64,000 nt of DNA from Variovorax sp. DXTD-1. Its GTDB lineage: Bacteria; Pseudomonadota; Gammaproteobacteria; Burkholderiales; Burkholderiaceae_C. Where the stretch lies: NCBI RefSeq assembly GCF_003984625.1, contig NZ_RWKH01000004.1, forward strand, positions 186,001-250,000, given 5' to 3'. This document shows positions 50,230 through 61,221 of this stretch, piece after piece. Under the pieces are notes generated by a model. The model was not told where the DNA came from and made no database searches. It worked only from the letters and a program-made list of their open reading frames with translations. Made by a program: the position numbers and the translations under genes. Within the stretch, counting starts at the first letter, position 1, and the number at the start of each line of letters is the position of its first letter.

Positions 50230-50562
50230 ATGGCCAGCGACCTGATCAAACACATCTCCGATTCTTCCTTCGAAGCCGACGTGCTCAAGTCCAGCCAGCC
50301 CGTGCTGGTCGACTACTGGGCCGAATGGTGCGGCCCCTGCAAGATGATCGCACCCATCCTGGATGAAGTGTCGACCGCCTACGAAGGCAAGCTGCAGATC
50401 GCCAAGCTCAACGTGGACGAAAACCGCGACATCCCGGCCAAGTTCGGCATCCGCGGCATCCCCACGCTCATGCTGTTCAAGGACGGCCAGCTGGCCGCCA
50501 CCAAGGTCGGCGCCATGAGCAAGGCGCAACTCACGGCCTTCATCGACCAGCAGCTCGCCTGA
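50230..50562 (+). CDS. trxA: Thioredoxin 1
   Basis: General cytoplasmic disulfide reductase of 110 aa. The active site [13 protein letters not shown] carries the CGPC dithiol at about 34-37; the buried Asp is in VLVDYWAEW, and the cis-Pro loop in GIPTLMLF. Its own terminator follows at once. It precedes rho on the same strand, a conserved arrangement in betaproteobacteria. Confidence 0.98.
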   Translation: MASDLIKHISDSSFEADVLKSSQPVLVDYWAEWCGPCKMIAPILDEVSTAYEGKLQIAKLNVDENRDIPAKFGIRGIPTLMLFKDGQLAATKVGAMSKAQLTAFIDQQLA

Positions 50563-50572
50563 GACATTTCAA

Positions 50573-50608
50573 CCGGCCAGCGCGCAATGCGTTGGCCGGA
50601 CGATTTTT
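50573..50608 (+). terminator. trxA terminator
   Basis: An 11-bp stem (CCGGCCAGCGC / GCGTTGGCCGG with one G-T pair, 5-nt loop) is followed after ACGA by five T. It starts 10 bp after the trxA stop. Its right arm contains the putative -35 of rho. Confidence 0.87.
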
Positions 50609-50619
50609 CCTGTCATAAT
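50592..50619 (+). promoter_or_regulatory. Putative rho promoter
   Basis: TTGGCC (50592-50597) and CATAAT (50614-50619) with a 16-bp spacer lie about 122 bp before the rho ATG. The -35 is part of the trxA terminator stem. The match is moderate. Confidence 0.6.
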
Positions 50620-50647
50620 CTCCCACAGATCACCGGCCCTTTCAGGC

Positions 50648-50691
50648 AACCGGTTCGAGTTCCCCGGTTAGTGAAGCAGTTCTCGCTTCAC
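50648..50691 (+). promoter_or_regulatory. Paired hairpins in the rho 5' leader
   Basis: Two adjacent perfect inverted repeats: AACCGG-N10-CCGGTT (50648-50669) and GTGAAGC-N7-GCTTCAC (50671-50691). In enterobacteria rho is autoregulated through its leader; these hairpins are in the right place for a similar control, but that role is inferred. Confidence 0.55.
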
Positions 50692-50741
50692 ATTCAACCT
50701 CCCCCCGTTTTCCGATCGATTACCCCGCGAGGGGTCATTCC

Positions 50742-52007
50742 ATGCACTTAAACGAACTCAAGGCACTCCACGTGTCTGAAGTCCTCAAGCAGGCTGAAGC
50801 GCTTGAGATCGAAAACGTCGGCCGCATGCGCAAGCAAGAGCTGATGTTCGCGATCATCAAGAAGCGCGCCAAGGCCGGCGAGCAGGTCTTCGCCGACGGC
50901 GTGCTCGAAATCCTGCCCGACGGCTTCGGCTTTCTGCGCAGCCCGGACACCAGCTTCACGGCCAGCACCGACGACATCTACATCTCGCCGAGCCAGGTGC
51001 GCCGCTTCAACCTGCACACCGGCGACATGATCGAAGGCGAAGTGCGCACGCCCAAGGACGGCGAGCGCTACTTCGCGCTGACCAAGCTCGACAAGGTCAA
51101 CGACGGTCCGCCCGAGCAGAACAAGCACAAGGTGATGTTCGAGAACCTGACGCCGCTGTTCCCCAAGGAGCAGATGAAGCTCGAGCGCGACGGCATCAAG
51201 AGCGACGAGAACATCACGGGCCGGATCATCGACATCATCGCCCCCATCGGCAAAGGCCAGCGCGCCCTGCTGGTGGCACCGCCCAAGAGCGGCAAGACGG
51301 TGATGATGCAGCACATCGCCCACGCCATCAGCGCCAACTACCCCGAAGTGCACATGATGGTGCTGCTGGTGGACGAGCGGCCTGAAGAAGTGACCGAAAT
51401 GCAGCGCACCGTGAAGGGCGAGGTCATTGCCTCGACCTTCGACGAACCCGCAGCGCGCCACGTGCACGTGGCCGAAATGGTGATCGAGCGCGCCAAGCGC
51501 CTGGTCGAGCTCAAGAAGGACGTGGTGATCTTGCTCGACTCGATCACCCGCCTTGCCCGCGCCTACAACAACGTCGTGCCCTCGTCGGGCAAGGTGCTGA
51601 CCGGCGGTGTCGACTCCAACGCGCTGCAGCGCCCCAAGCGCTTCCTGGGCGCGGCGCGCAACGTGGAAGAAGGCGGCTCGCTCACCATCATCGGCACCGC
51701 GCTGATCGACACCGGCAGCCGCATGGACGAAGTGATCTTCGAAGAGTTCAAGGGCACCGGCAACTCTGAAATCCACCTGGACCGCCGCCTGTACGAAAAG
51801 CGCGTGTTCCCGTCGATCCAGCTCAATCGCAGCGGCACGCGCCGCGAAGAACTGCTGCTGGCTCCCGAGATCCTGCAGAAGACCCGCATCCTGCGCCAGC
51901 TCATGTACAACATGGACGAGATCGAGTCGATGGAGCTGATGCTCAAGAACATGAAGGCGACGAAAACGAATGTCGAATTTTTCGACATGATGCGTCGCGG
52001 CGGCTGA
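50742..52007 (+). CDS. rho: Transcription termination factor Rho
   Basis: Hexameric RNA helicase that ends transcription at C-rich rut sites. The 421-aa protein has the N-terminal helix bundle ([19 protein letters not shown]), the RNA-binding cold-shock-like domain ([20 protein letters not shown]), Walker [10 protein letters not shown] at about 178-186, Walker [17 protein letters not shown] and the R- and Q-loop region [20 protein letters not shown]. Length and motifs are standard. It has a GAGGGG ribosome binding site and a long structured leader, and ends in a very strong terminator. Confidence 0.98.
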   Translation: MHLNELKALHVSEVLKQAEALEIENVGRMRKQELMFAIIKKRAKAGEQVFADGVLEILPDGFGFLRSPDTSFTASTDDIYISPSQVRRFNLHTGDMIEGEVRTPKDGERYFALTKLDKVNDGPPEQNKHKVMFENLTPLFPKEQMKLERDGIKSDENITGRIIDIIAPIGKGQRALLVAPPKSGKTVMMQHIAHAISANYPEVHMMVLLVDERPEEVTEMQRTVKGEVIASTFDEPAARHVHVAEMVIERAKRLVELKKDVVILLDSITRLARAYNNVVPSSGKVLTGGVDSNALQRPKRFLGAARNVEEGGSLTIIGTALIDTGSRMDEVIFEEFKGTGNSEIHLDRRLYEKRVFPSIQLNRSGTRREELLLAPEILQKTRILRQLMYNMDEIESMELMLKNMKATKTNVEFFDMMRRGG

Positions 52008-52024
52008 GCACCACGCTCTGCTGC

Positions 52025-52061
52025 AAAAGCGCGCTGGCCCTCGCGGTCAGCGCGCTTTTTT
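52025..52061 (+). terminator. rho terminator (possibly bidirectional)
   Basis: AAAAGCGCGCTGGCC, a 5-nt loop, then GGTCAGCGCGC and TTTTTT form a long stem with one mismatch. A-rich and T-rich flanks on both sides mean it could also end the opposite oxidoreductase transcript, whose stop codon touches it at 52061. Confidence 0.9.
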
Positions 52062-53134
52062 CATGGGCGTTCGACGATGCGGATCGCCCTCCCCTCGGCC
52101 GCGCTCTGCTGGCCGATATCGAGCAGTTCCATCAGCGCGACGGCCTGATCCGGAGGCACCGGATTCGGACCATTGCCAAGGATCGCATCGCGCACCGCAG
52201 CGTAGTAGTCGACATAGTTGCCGGCCCGCGTGGGCCAGATGCGGCGCTGCGGCTCGCCGCCGTCGCTGCCGGGCACCACGAGTTCGCCGTCTTGCGGGTC
52301 TGCGCCCCACCCCGCCATGGGCGGCCGCTGTCCGGCACGCAGCGCGTCTTCCTGCGGGTCGACGCCATGCTTGATGTAGCTGCCGCGCGTGCCGTGGACG
52401 ATGTAGCGCGGCGCCGCATGGGCCGCGAGCGTCGTCGCATGGAGCACCACGCGCAGCGGGGCATGCGGGCCGCTTTCGTAGCGCAGCACGGCATGAAAGT
52501 AGTCTTCGACCTGCGCGCCGTCGCGCAGCGCCGCGGTGTCGAGCTGCAGCGAGTCGGGCTTTCCGAACAGCTGGACGGCCTGGTCGACCAAGTGCGCGCC
52601 CAAGTCGACCCACAGGCCAGCGCCGGGCACCTTCTGCTCGCGCCAGCGGTCCCGAACCTCGGGGCGAAAGCGGTCGAAATGCGATTCCAGGTACACCGGG
52701 CGGCCGAGTTCGCCGCTGGCCAGCACGTCCTTGAGCGTGAGGTAGTCGGCGTCGAAGCGCCGGTTCTGGTAAACCGCCAGCACGCGGTTGTTGCGCCGAG
52801 CCAACAGTTCCAGATCCCGCGCTTCGGCCACGTCGAGCGTGAAAGGCTTGTCCACCACCACGTGCTTGCCGGCTTCCAGCGCCGCCTTGGCAACCGGATA
52901 ATGCAGCGCGTTGGGGGTGGCGACCACCACCAGGTCGATGTCCGGGCGGGCCACGAGCGCCTCCACATCGGGCACCACGGCTGCATTCGGCCAGTCGGCA
53001 TTGACTTTTTGCGGCTGCGAGCTGGCCACGGCCGCCAACTCGAGCCCCGGCACGGCCGAAAGCACGGGCGCATGGAAGGTCTGGCCGGCAAAGCCGTAGC
53101 CGACGAGGCCGGCGCGCAAGGTTCTGGAGGTCAT
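52061..53134 (-). CDS. Gfo/Idh/MocA family oxidoreductase
   Basis: A 357-aa NAD(P)-dependent oxidoreductase. The Rossmann domain begins [19 protein letters not shown]; the family motif EKP appears as [16 protein letters not shown]. The C-terminal alpha/beta domain includes [21 protein letters not shown], where the Asp and His belong to the active site. The N-terminal [10 protein letters not shown] pattern is like YdgJ/YhhX-type members. Substrates in this family are sugars, polyols and related compounds; none can be assigned here. It stands alone between rho and rpmE2. Confidence 0.93.
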   Translation of the reverse strand: MTSRTLRAGLVGYGFAGQTFHAPVLSAVPGLELAAVASSQPQKVNADWPNAAVVPDVEALVARPDIDLVVVATPNALHYPVAKAALEAGKHVVVDKPFTLDVAEARDLELLARRNNRVLAVYQNRRFDADYLTLKDVLASGELGRPVYLESHFDRFRPEVRDRWREQKVPGAGLWVDLGAHLVDQAVQLFGKPDSLQLDTAALRDGAQVEDYFHAVLRYESGPHAPLRVVLHATTLAAHAAPRYIVHGTRGSYIKHGVDPQEDALRAGQRPPMAGWGADPQDGELVVPGSDGGEPQRRIWPTRAGNYVDYYAAVRDAILGNGPNPVPPDQAVALMELLDIGQQSAAEGRAIRIVERP

Positions 53135-53287
53135 CTACGGAGGCCTTTCGCTCGAAACGGCCAGTATGCGATAATCGGCGGCTCCGCGAAAAGTGCGGCT
53201 GGGCGTTTTGCCCGGCGCTTCCCCAAGGAACAGCTTGCCTCCTGCCGGCACGCTTGTGGCTCTCGCATCGACCCCAAAGGAAACACC

Positions 53288-53557
53288 ATGGCAAAAGAAG
53301 GCATTCACCCGAATTACCGCGAAGTTCTGTTCGTCGACATGTCGAACGGCTTCAAGTTCGTGACCCGTTCGTGCGCGAACACCAAGGAAATGGGCAAGAC
53401 CGACGACGGCCGCGAACTGCCGCTGTTCAAGCTGGACACCACGAGCGAATCGCACCCGTTCTACACCGGCACGCAAAAGTCGGTCGACAACATGGGTGGT
53501 CGCGTCGAGAAGTTCCGCAACCGCTTCGGCAAGACGACCGGCGCTGCTTCCAAGTAA
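53288..53557 (+). CDS. rpmE2: 50S ribosomal protein L31 type B
   Basis: Ribosomal protein of 89 aa in the zinc-free (C-minus) form: it has only one Cys ([10 protein letters not shown]) and lacks the CxxC pair of zinc-binding L31. The core [22 protein letters not shown] and [25 protein letters not shown] are typical of type B. In many bacteria this form replaces the zinc form when zinc is scarce; whether a second copy exists is not visible. A GATAAT -10-like hexamer lies at 53170-53175 and a GGGC/GCCC hairpin in the leader. The ATG at 53288 is the family start. Confidence 0.97.
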   Translation: MAKEGIHPNYREVLFVDMSNGFKFVTRSCANTKEMGKTDDGRELPLFKLDTTSESHPFYTGTQKSVDNMGGRVEKFRNRFGKTTGAASK

Positions 53558-53577
53558 AGCACGCGCTTTCGCACTGA

Positions 53578-53608
53578 GGGCAGCCCGGTTTACCGCGCTG
53601 CCCTTTTT
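53578..53608 (+). terminator. rpmE2 terminator
   Basis: A 7-bp perfect stem (GGGCAGC / GCTGCCC, 12-nt loop) followed by TTTTTCTTT, 20 bp after the L31 stop. Confidence 0.88.
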
Positions 53609-53638
53609 CTTTCCCAAAACCGCCGTTCGCTCATCTTT

Positions 53639-55375
53639 GTGAATCAACCCACTCCTGCGATCGTTGCCCAGAGCGCCGTGCGCCGGTTGCCGCGCATCGC
53701 GTTGCTGTTGCTATGCGCCGCCTACCTCCTGCCGGGCCTCGTGGGACGCGGCCCCTGGAAGAGCGCAGACATCACGTCGTTCGGCTACATGGCCGAACTG
53801 GCGCGCACCACCGAAGGCATTGCGCGCTGGTTCGATCCCATGCTGCTGGGCCTGCGGCCTGAAACGCCGGCGCTCATTCCGTACTGGATCGGCGCCTGGG
53901 CCATCAAGATCGCGCCCTCGTGGCTGCACCCCGACCTGGCCGTGCGCATCGTCTTTGCGCTGATGCTCTGGGGCACGTTCACTGCTACTTGGTACGCGGT
54001 TTACTACCTCGCCCGCACCTCGAGGGCCCAGCCGGTGGCTTTTGCCTTCGGCGGAGAAGCACGCCCCACCGACTACGCACGCGCCATCGCCGACGGCGGC
54101 TTGCTGGCGCTCATCGCCTGCCTGGGCCTGGCCCAGCTCGGCCACGAAACCACGCCGGCGCTGGCGCAGCTGTACTTCGCTTCGCATCTCTTCTACGGCG
54201 TGGCTGCGCTGCCGTATCGCCGAGTCGGCCCCGTCATCGCGCTGATCGTCGGCACGGTCGGAATGACGCTGAGCGGCGGCCCGACGGTCGGGCTCGCGCT
54301 GGCAATCGGTAGTGCGCTCTTCATGGCCTACGAGCGGCGCACCGCCCGCAAGGCCGACGCCACGACGGACGAAGGTCCCGTCTACACCCGGGGCGCGCTC
54401 GCGACGATGATCGCAGTCGCGCTCGTGGCCGCGGCGCTGGCCGTGGGCCTCGGGTTGCTCGAATGGAAAATCCAGCTGCCGGGCAGGCACCCGAGCAGCA
54501 CCTCCGTGCTGGGCGACGTGCGCAGCCAGGCCAAGCTGCTGGTGTGGTTCACCTGGCCGGTGTGGCCCCTCGCCATCTGGACGCTCTGGCGCTGGCGCCG
54601 GCAGCTCACCGCACGCCACGTGGCCCTGCCCTTCTGGTTTGCGCTGGTGCCGCTGGCCGCCACCTGGACCACCGACTATTCCGACCGTTCGCTGCTGCTG
54701 GCGCTACCCGCATTCGCCACGCTGGCGGCCTTCGCGCTGCCGACCTTCCGGCGCAGCGTGGCGGCGCTGATCGACTGGTTCAACGTGCTGTTCTTCAGCG
54801 GCCTGGCCGTGCTGGGCTGGGTCTACTGGATTGCCATGCAGACCGGCGTGCCGCCCAAGCCGGCCGCCAGCGTGGCACGCCTGGTGCCAGGCTTCGTGCC
54901 GGAGTTCTCGGCTGTTCCGTTCGTCCTGGCGCTGGCCGCAACCATCGCCTGGTGCTGGGTGGTGCGCTGGCGCACCGGGCGGCACCAGGCCGCGCTCTGG
55001 AAAACGCTGGTGCTCCCTGCCGGCGGCACCGCGCTGTGCTGGATGCTGCTGATGACGCTCTGGCTGCCTTCCATCGACTACGCGCGCAGCTACGTTCCGC
55101 AAGTGCGCGCGGTGGCCGAACGCGTCGGGCAGCCGAGCTGCGTTGCCGAACTGGCGCTCAGCCGTGCGCACATTGCGGCCCTGCAGCACCATGGCCGCTT
55201 CAACCTGCAGCCGCTGCTGCTCGGCACCAATTGCCCGTGGCTGCTGGTCAGCCCCGAAACCATCGAGCGGCTGCACACCATCATTCCCCTGGAGCAATGG
55301 CGTTTCAGCGGCACGCTGCGCCGGCCCAGCAGCGCGACCGACGACCTGCTGCTCTATCAAAAGATCGCACCGTAG
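53639..55375 (+). CDS. ArnT/GT39-like multi-spanning membrane protein
   Basis: A 578-aa inner-membrane protein with about 12 hydrophobic helices, in the style of the ArnT/PMT (GT-C) glycosyltransferases that use polyprenyl-phosphate sugars. The first periplasmic loop, GRGPWKSADITSFGYMAELARTTEGIARWFDP in two runs, holds an Asp and resembles the catalytic loop of that group, but a typical DE motif is not clear. The C-terminal third has a soluble periplasmic domain (YVPQVRAVAERVGQPSCVAE). The GTG at 53639 is the first in-frame start. A MATE gene follows by 3 bp, so they are cotranscribed. The substrate is unknown. Confidence 0.78.
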   Translation: MNQPTPAIVAQSAVRRLPRIALLLLCAAYLLPGLVGRGPWKSADITSFGYMAELARTTEGIARWFDPMLLGLRPETPALIPYWIGAWAIKIAPSWLHPDLAVRIVFALMLWGTFTATWYAVYYLARTSRAQPVAFAFGGEARPTDYARAIADGGLLALIACLGLAQLGHETTPALAQLYFASHLFYGVAALPYRRVGPVIALIVGTVGMTLSGGPTVGLALAIGSALFMAYERRTARKADATTDEGPVYTRGALATMIAVALVAAALAVGLGLLEWKIQLPGRHPSSTSVLGDVRSQAKLLVWFTWPVWPLAIWTLWRWRRQLTARHVALPFWFALVPLAATWTTDYSDRSLLLALPAFATLAAFALPTFRRSVAALIDWFNVLFFSGLAVLGWVYWIAMQTGVPPKPAASVARLVPGFVPEFSAVPFVLALAATIAWCWVVRWRTGRHQAALWKTLVLPAGGTALCWMLLMTLWLPSIDYARSYVPQVRAVAERVGQPSCVAELALSRAHIAALQHHGRFNLQPLLLGTNCPWLLVSPETIERLHTIIPLEQWRFSGTLRRPSSATDDLLLYQKIAP

Positions 55376-55378
55376 CAA

Positions 55379-56710
55379 GTGACTGGCGAAAGAGGTCTGA
55401 TCGCGCGGCATGCCGGCACGGTGCTGGTCGGCCAGCTGGCCGTGATGGCATTCGGCGTGACCGACACCATCGTGGCCGGGCGCTATGCCGAAAGCGCCCT
55501 CGCCGCGCTGTCGGTGGGCGCGGCCGTCTTCATCAGCGTTTTCGTCTCGCTGATGGGCGTGCTGCAGGCGCTGCTGCCGGTGTGGGCCGAACTGCACGGC
55601 GCCGACCGCAGGAGCGAAGTCGGCCGCTCGGTGCGGCAGTCGCTTTACCTGAGCGCCATCACGATCGCGGTCGGCATGGTGGTGCTGCTTTTCCCCGGCG
55701 CCGTGTTGCGCTGGACCCAGGTGCCTCCCGACATGCGTGCCGGCGTGGAGGCCTATCTGGCGGTGCTGGCCTTTGCGCTGCCGCCTGCCCTGCTCTTCCG
55801 CTTGTTCAGCACGCTGAACCAGAGCCTCGGCAAGCCGCAGGTAGTGACCTGGCTGCAGCTCGGCTCGCTGTTCGTGAAGCTGCCGCTGTCGATCTGGTTC
55901 ACCTTCGGCGGCGCGGGCCTGCCGGCCATGGGCCTGGTGGGCTGCGCCTGGGCCACGCTGTGCGTGAACTGGGCGATGCTGGCCTGTGCGGCATGGCTTC
56001 TGCGCAGCAGTTCCTTCTACAAGGACTACCGGCTCTGGGAACGCATCGAGGCACCCGACTGGCGGCAGATCCGCCAGTTTGCAAGCCTTGGCATTCCCGG
56101 CGGGCTGGCCGTGCTGGTGGAAGTGACCTCGTTCACCTTGATGGCGCTTTTCATCGCCCGCCTCGGCACGGCCGCGGCAGCAGCACACCAGATTGCCTCC
56201 AACCTGCTGGCGGTGGCCTACATGGTGCCCCTTTCATTGGCCATTGCCACCAGCGCGCGCGTGAGCTTCTGGCTCGGCGCCGGCCATGCGGCCAGGGCGC
56301 GCCGCGCCTGCCGCATGGGCTTTGAACTCACCGCCCTGTGCGCGCTGTTCTTCGCGGGGGCCATGGTGGCCCTGCGCTTCAAGCTGGCCCACGTGTATTC
56401 CGACAACCCGGCCGTGGTGGCAATTGCCGCGGGGTTGCTGCTGGTGGTGGCGGTCTATCATTTTGCCGATGCGCTGCAGACGCTGTGCGTCTTCGTGCTG
56501 CGCTGCTACCGCGTCACGCTGGTGCCGCTCGTCATTTATTGCACGCTGCTGTGGGGTCTGGGCCTTGGCGGCAGCTATCTGCTGGCCTACCGCGGCTTGG
56601 GGCCCTGGCCCGCGATGCAGTCGCCGCTGGCGTTCTGGCTCATGGGCTCGGGCGCGCTCGCGGTCACTGCCGTGCTGTTCGGCGCCCTGCTGCGGTGGAC
56701 GATGCAGCGT

Positions 56711-56722
<12 letters not shown>
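55379..56722 (+). CDS. MATE family efflux transporter
   Basis: A 447-aa transporter of the MATE family with 12 helices, which exports cationic drugs or metabolites in exchange for Na+ or H+. The NorM-like core shows GQLAVMAFGVTDTIVAGRY near residue 19, AAAAHQIASNLLAVAYMVPLSLA near 262, and the first-half acidic residue in TDTIVAG. It uses a GTG start at 55379, 3 bp after the GT39-like gene. Its stop lies 12 bp inside the convergent phoR gene. No specific substrate can be named. Confidence 0.93.
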
Positions 56723-58048
<1,326 letters not shown>

Positions 58049-58092
58049 GGCGCGCGATTATCCGCGCCCGCGGCCGATGAACACCGCGCTCT

Positions 58093-58785
58093 TCAAACCG
58101 TGACTTGGGCAGTCAGGCGATAGCCGGCACCGCGCACGGTTTCGACCATGGGCGCCGCGGCACCCAGCGATTCACGCAGGCGCTTGACGTGCACGTCGAC
58201 CGTGCGTTCCTCGATGTAGACGTGGTCGCCCCAGACCTTGTCGAGCAGTTGCGCACGGCTGTGCACGCGCTCGGCGTGCTGCATCAGGTAGGCCAGCAGC
58301 TTGAACTCGGTCGGCCCCACCTTGAGCGCATTGCCCTGCCAGGTGACGCGATGCGTGGCGGTGTCGAGCGCGAGCTCGCCGATTTCGACGCGCTCGGTGA
58401 CCACCTCGGGTGCGCGGCGGCGCAGCACGGCGCGGATGCGCGCGAGCATTTCCTGGGTCGAGAACGGCTTGGTGATGTAGTCGTCGGCGCCCGCGTCCAG
58501 CCCGGCCACCTTGTCGGGCTCGTCGCCGCGTGCGGTCAGCATCAGGATCGGGATTGCCTTGGTGCGTGCGTCCTTGCGCCACTGGCGGGCAAGCTGCAGG
58601 CCGCTTTGGCCCGGCAGCATCCAGTCGAGCAGGATCAGGTCCGGCAGGAAAGCGTCGATCTCGCGCTGGGCTGCGGCACCGTCTTCCGACCAGATCGGCT
58701 CGAAGCCGTTGTGGCGCAGGTTGACGGCGATCAGCTCGGCGATCGACGACTCGTCTTCGACGATCAGGACTCGGGGTTTCTTCAT
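58093..58785 (-). CDS. phoB: Phosphate regulon response regulator
   Basis: OmpR-type response regulator of 230 aa. The receiver domain has VLIVEDESS, the phosphoacceptor Asp in LILLDWMLPG, MLTARGDE and the conserved Lys in YITKPFSTQE. The winged-helix domain (about 130-227) includes VGPTEFKLLAYLMQHAERVHSR and the recognition helix ERTVDVHVKRLRESL. It activates promoters carrying Pho boxes; two such boxes lie upstream of pstS and ppx. The order pstSCAB-phoU-phoB-phoR puts the regulators at the end of the operon. Confidence 0.97.
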   Translation of the reverse strand: MKKPRVLIVEDESSIAELIAVNLRHNGFEPIWSEDGAAAQREIDAFLPDLILLDWMLPGQSGLQLARQWRKDARTKAIPILMLTARGDEPDKVAGLDAGADDYITKPFSTQEMLARIRAVLRRRAPEVVTERVEIGELALDTATHRVTWQGNALKVGPTEFKLLAYLMQHAERVHSRAQLLDKVWGDHVYIEERTVDVHVKRLRESLGAAAPMVETVRGAGYRLTAQVTV

Positions 58786-58812
58786 GCTTTCTGGGGAGTC
58801 TGGCGCTCGTCG

Positions 58813-59514
58813 TTACTGCAGCGCCGATTCGATTTCCTGCATCGAAGTGTGCCGCACATCGGCGCCCTTGACGATGTAGATGATGAACTCGGCGATGTTC
58901 TTGGCGTGGTCTCCGATGCGTTCGATGGCCTTGGCCAGGAACAGCAGGTCGAGGCTGGCCGAGATCGTGCGCGGGTCTTCCATCATGTAGGTGACCAGCT
59001 TGCGCACGAAGCCGTCGAACTCCTTGTCGATCAGGTCGTCGTCCTTCAGGATCGACAGCGCGGCGGCCGTGTCCAGGCGCGCGAACGCGTCGAGCGCGGT
59101 ACGCAGCAGGCCCGAAGCCAGGTCGGCGGCAATGCGCAGTTCGTTCGAGGGCAGCGCACGGGCCGAGCCGCTCTCGATGATCGACTTGACCATGCGGGCG
59201 ATCTTGTTGGCCTCGTCGCCCACGCGCTCCAAGTTGGCGGTGGTCTTGGAGATGGCGATCAGAAGGCGCAGGTCGCGCGCGGTCGGCTGGCGACGCGCGA
59301 TGATCGACGACAGCTCGCGGTCGATCTCGATCTCCATCGCGTTCACGCGGTGCTCGGTTTCCATCACGCGGTCGGCCGCCTCGGGGTCGAACTGCAGCAG
59401 CGCATACACCGCCTGGTGGATTTGCGCCTCGACCATGCCGCCGAGCTCCATCACGCGCGACGAAACGCCGTTGAGTTCGCTGTCGAACTGGCTGGAGAGA
59501 TGTTTTTCAGTCAT
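58813..59514 (-). CDS. phoU: Phosphate signalling protein PhoU
   Basis: Links the Pst transporter to PhoR and keeps PhoR off when phosphate is plentiful. The 233-aa all-helical protein has the two three-helix repeats of the family. Metal-binding acidic patches appear as EAQIHQAVYALLQFDPEAADRVMETE in two runs, and NLERVGDEANKIARMVKS and AIERIGDHAKNIAEFIIYIV, both with the E/D-R-x-G-D pattern. It lies 27 bp before phoB and 16 bp after pstB. Confidence 0.97.
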   Translation of the reverse strand: MTEKHLSSQFDSELNGVSSRVMELGGMVEAQIHQAVYALLQFDPEAADRVMETEHRVNAMEIEIDRELSSIIARRQPTARDLRLLIAISKTTANLERVGDEANKIARMVKSIIESGSARALPSNELRIAADLASGLLRTALDAFARLDTAAALSILKDDDLIDKEFDGFVRKLVTYMMEDPRTISASLDLLFLAKAIERIGDHAKNIAEFIIYIVKGADVRHTSMQEIESALQ

Positions 59515-59530
59515 GTGTGCCTCCTTGGCA

Positions 59531-60310
59531 TCAGCCGAAACGGCCGGTAATGTAATCCTCGGTCTCCTTGCGCTGCGGCTTGAAGAACATCTGCTCCGTC
59601 GCGCCGAACTCGATCAGGTCGCCCAGGTACATGTACGCGGTGTAGTCGCTGCAGCGTGCGGCCTGCTGCATGTTGTGCGTCACGATGACCACGGTGTACT
59701 CGTTTTTCAGCTCGGCAATCAACTCCTCGATCTTCGCGGTCGAAATCGGGTCGAGCGCGGAGCACGGTTCGTCGAGCAGCAGCACTTCAGGCTTGATGGC
59801 AATGCCGCGTGCAATGCACAGGCGCTGCTGCTGGCCGCCCGAAAGGCCCGAGCCGCTTTGCTGCAGCTTGTCGCGTACCTCGGTCCAGAGGGCGGCCTTC
59901 TTCAGGGCCCACTCGACACGGTCGTCCATTTCGCTGGCGCTCAGGTTCTCGAACAGCTTCACGCCGAAGGCGATGTTGTCATAGATCGACATCGGGAACG
60001 GCGTGGGCTTCTGGAACACCATGCCGACCTTCGCGCGGATCAGCGCGACGTCCTGCTTGGACGTGAGCAGGTTCTCGCCGTCCAGCGCAATGGTGCCTTC
60101 GGCGCGCTGCTCCGGGTAGAGCTCGAACATGCGGTTGAAGGTGCGCAGCAGGGTCGACTTGCCGCAGCCCGACGGGCCGATGAAGGCCGTGACCTTGTTC
60201 TCGGGGATCTCGAGGTTGATGCCCTTGAGCGCGTGGAACTTGCCGTAGTAGAAGTTCAGGTCCTTGACCGAGATCTTCGAGCGCGACGGTTGTGCGACGG
60301 TGTTTGGCAT
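59531..60310 (-). CDS. pstB: Phosphate ABC transporter ATP-binding protein
   Basis: ATPase of the high-affinity phosphate importer. The start at 60310 ([15 protein letters not shown]) gives 259 aa; the longer frame upstream overlaps pstA. Walker A is GPSGCGKST at 45-53, the PstB-specific [18 protein letters not shown] is at 100-117, the signature LSGGQQQRL at 156-164, and Walker [13 protein letters not shown] at 177-188. It lies 20 bp after pstA. Confidence 0.98.
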   Translation of the reverse strand: MPNTVAQPSRSKISVKDLNFYYGKFHALKGINLEIPENKVTAFIGPSGCGKSTLLRTFNRMFELYPEQRAEGTIALDGENLLTSKQDVALIRAKVGMVFQKPTPFPMSIYDNIAFGVKLFENLSASEMDDRVEWALKKAALWTEVRDKLQQSGSGLSGGQQQRLCIARGIAIKPEVLLLDEPCSALDPISTAKIEELIAELKNEYTVVIVTHNMQQAARCSDYTAYMYLGDLIEFGATEQMFFKPQRKETEDYITGRFG

Positions 60311-60330
60311 GGTTGCTACTTCTTCTTGAA

Positions 60331-61221
60331 TCAGAGTTTGTTGCGCGTAAGAACGCGCGCCAGGATGTTGAGGGCAAGCACGGCCACGGTGATCAGGAAC
60401 ACGCCGGCCCAGGCCAGCTGTTGCCAGTTTTCGTACGGGCTCATCGCAAACTTGAAGATCGTCACCGGCAGGCTGGCCATCGGCTGGCTGATGTCGGCGG
60501 TCCAGAACTGATTGTTCAGCGCGGTAAAGAGCAGCGGCGCGGTTTCGCCGGCAATGCGCGCCACGGCCAGCAGCACACCCGTGACCACACCGGCACGCGC
60601 GGCGCGCAGCGTGATGCTCAGGATGACTTTCCACTTCGGCGTGCCCAGTGCATAGGCCGCCTCGCGAAGGCCCGGCGGCACCAGCTGCAGCATGTTCTCG
60701 GTGGTGCGAATGACCACCGGAATCACGATCAGCGCCAGCGAAAGCGCACCCGCAAGGCCCGAGAAGGTCTTGAAGTACGCCACCACCACGGCATACACGA
60801 ACAGGCCGATCACGATCGACGGCGCCGACAGCAGGATGTCGTTGACGAAGCGCGTGACCGACGAGAGCCAGCCCTTGGGGTTGTACTCGGCCAGGTAGAT
60901 GCCGGCCATGATGCCGATCGGCGTGCCCACGAAGGTGGCCAGCGCCACCATCACGAACGAGCCGAAGATCGCGTTCGCGATACCACCCGCCTCGTTCGGC
61001 GGCGGCGTCATTTCGGTGAACGTGGCAAGCGCCAGGCCGCCAAGGCCCAGTCGCAGCGTTTCCCACAGGATCCAGATGAGCCAGAACACGCCGAACATCA
61101 TCGCGGCGAGCGACAGCGTGAGCGCGATCTGGTTGACCCGCTTGCGCGAGGCGAACTTGGCCTGGCGGGTTTCTGCGAGCGCCTTGGCGCTCAGCAGGTT
61201 TTGTGCAGTGCTCGTGTTCAT
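60331..61221 (-). CDS. pstA: Phosphate ABC transporter permease PstA
   Basis: One of two permease subunits of the phosphate importer; 296 aa with six predicted helices. Family blocks include [32 protein letters not shown] and the ATPase-contact loop [21 protein letters not shown]. The ATG at 61221 overlaps the pstC stop by 4 bp (ATGA), giving coupled translation of the two permeases. A long open frame upstream belongs to pstC and is ignored. Confidence 0.97.
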   Translation of the reverse strand: MNTSTAQNLLSAKALAETRQAKFASRKRVNQIALTLSLAAMMFGVFWLIWILWETLRLGLGGLALATFTEMTPPPNEAGGIANAIFGSFVMVALATFVGTPIGIMAGIYLAEYNPKGWLSSVTRFVNDILLSAPSIVIGLFVYAVVVAYFKTFSGLAGALSLALIVIPVVIRTTENMLQLVPPGLREAAYALGTPKWKVILSITLRAARAGVVTGVLLAVARIAGETAPLLFTALNNQFWTADISQPMASLPVTIFKFAMSPYENWQQLAWAGVFLITVAVLALNILARVLTRNKL

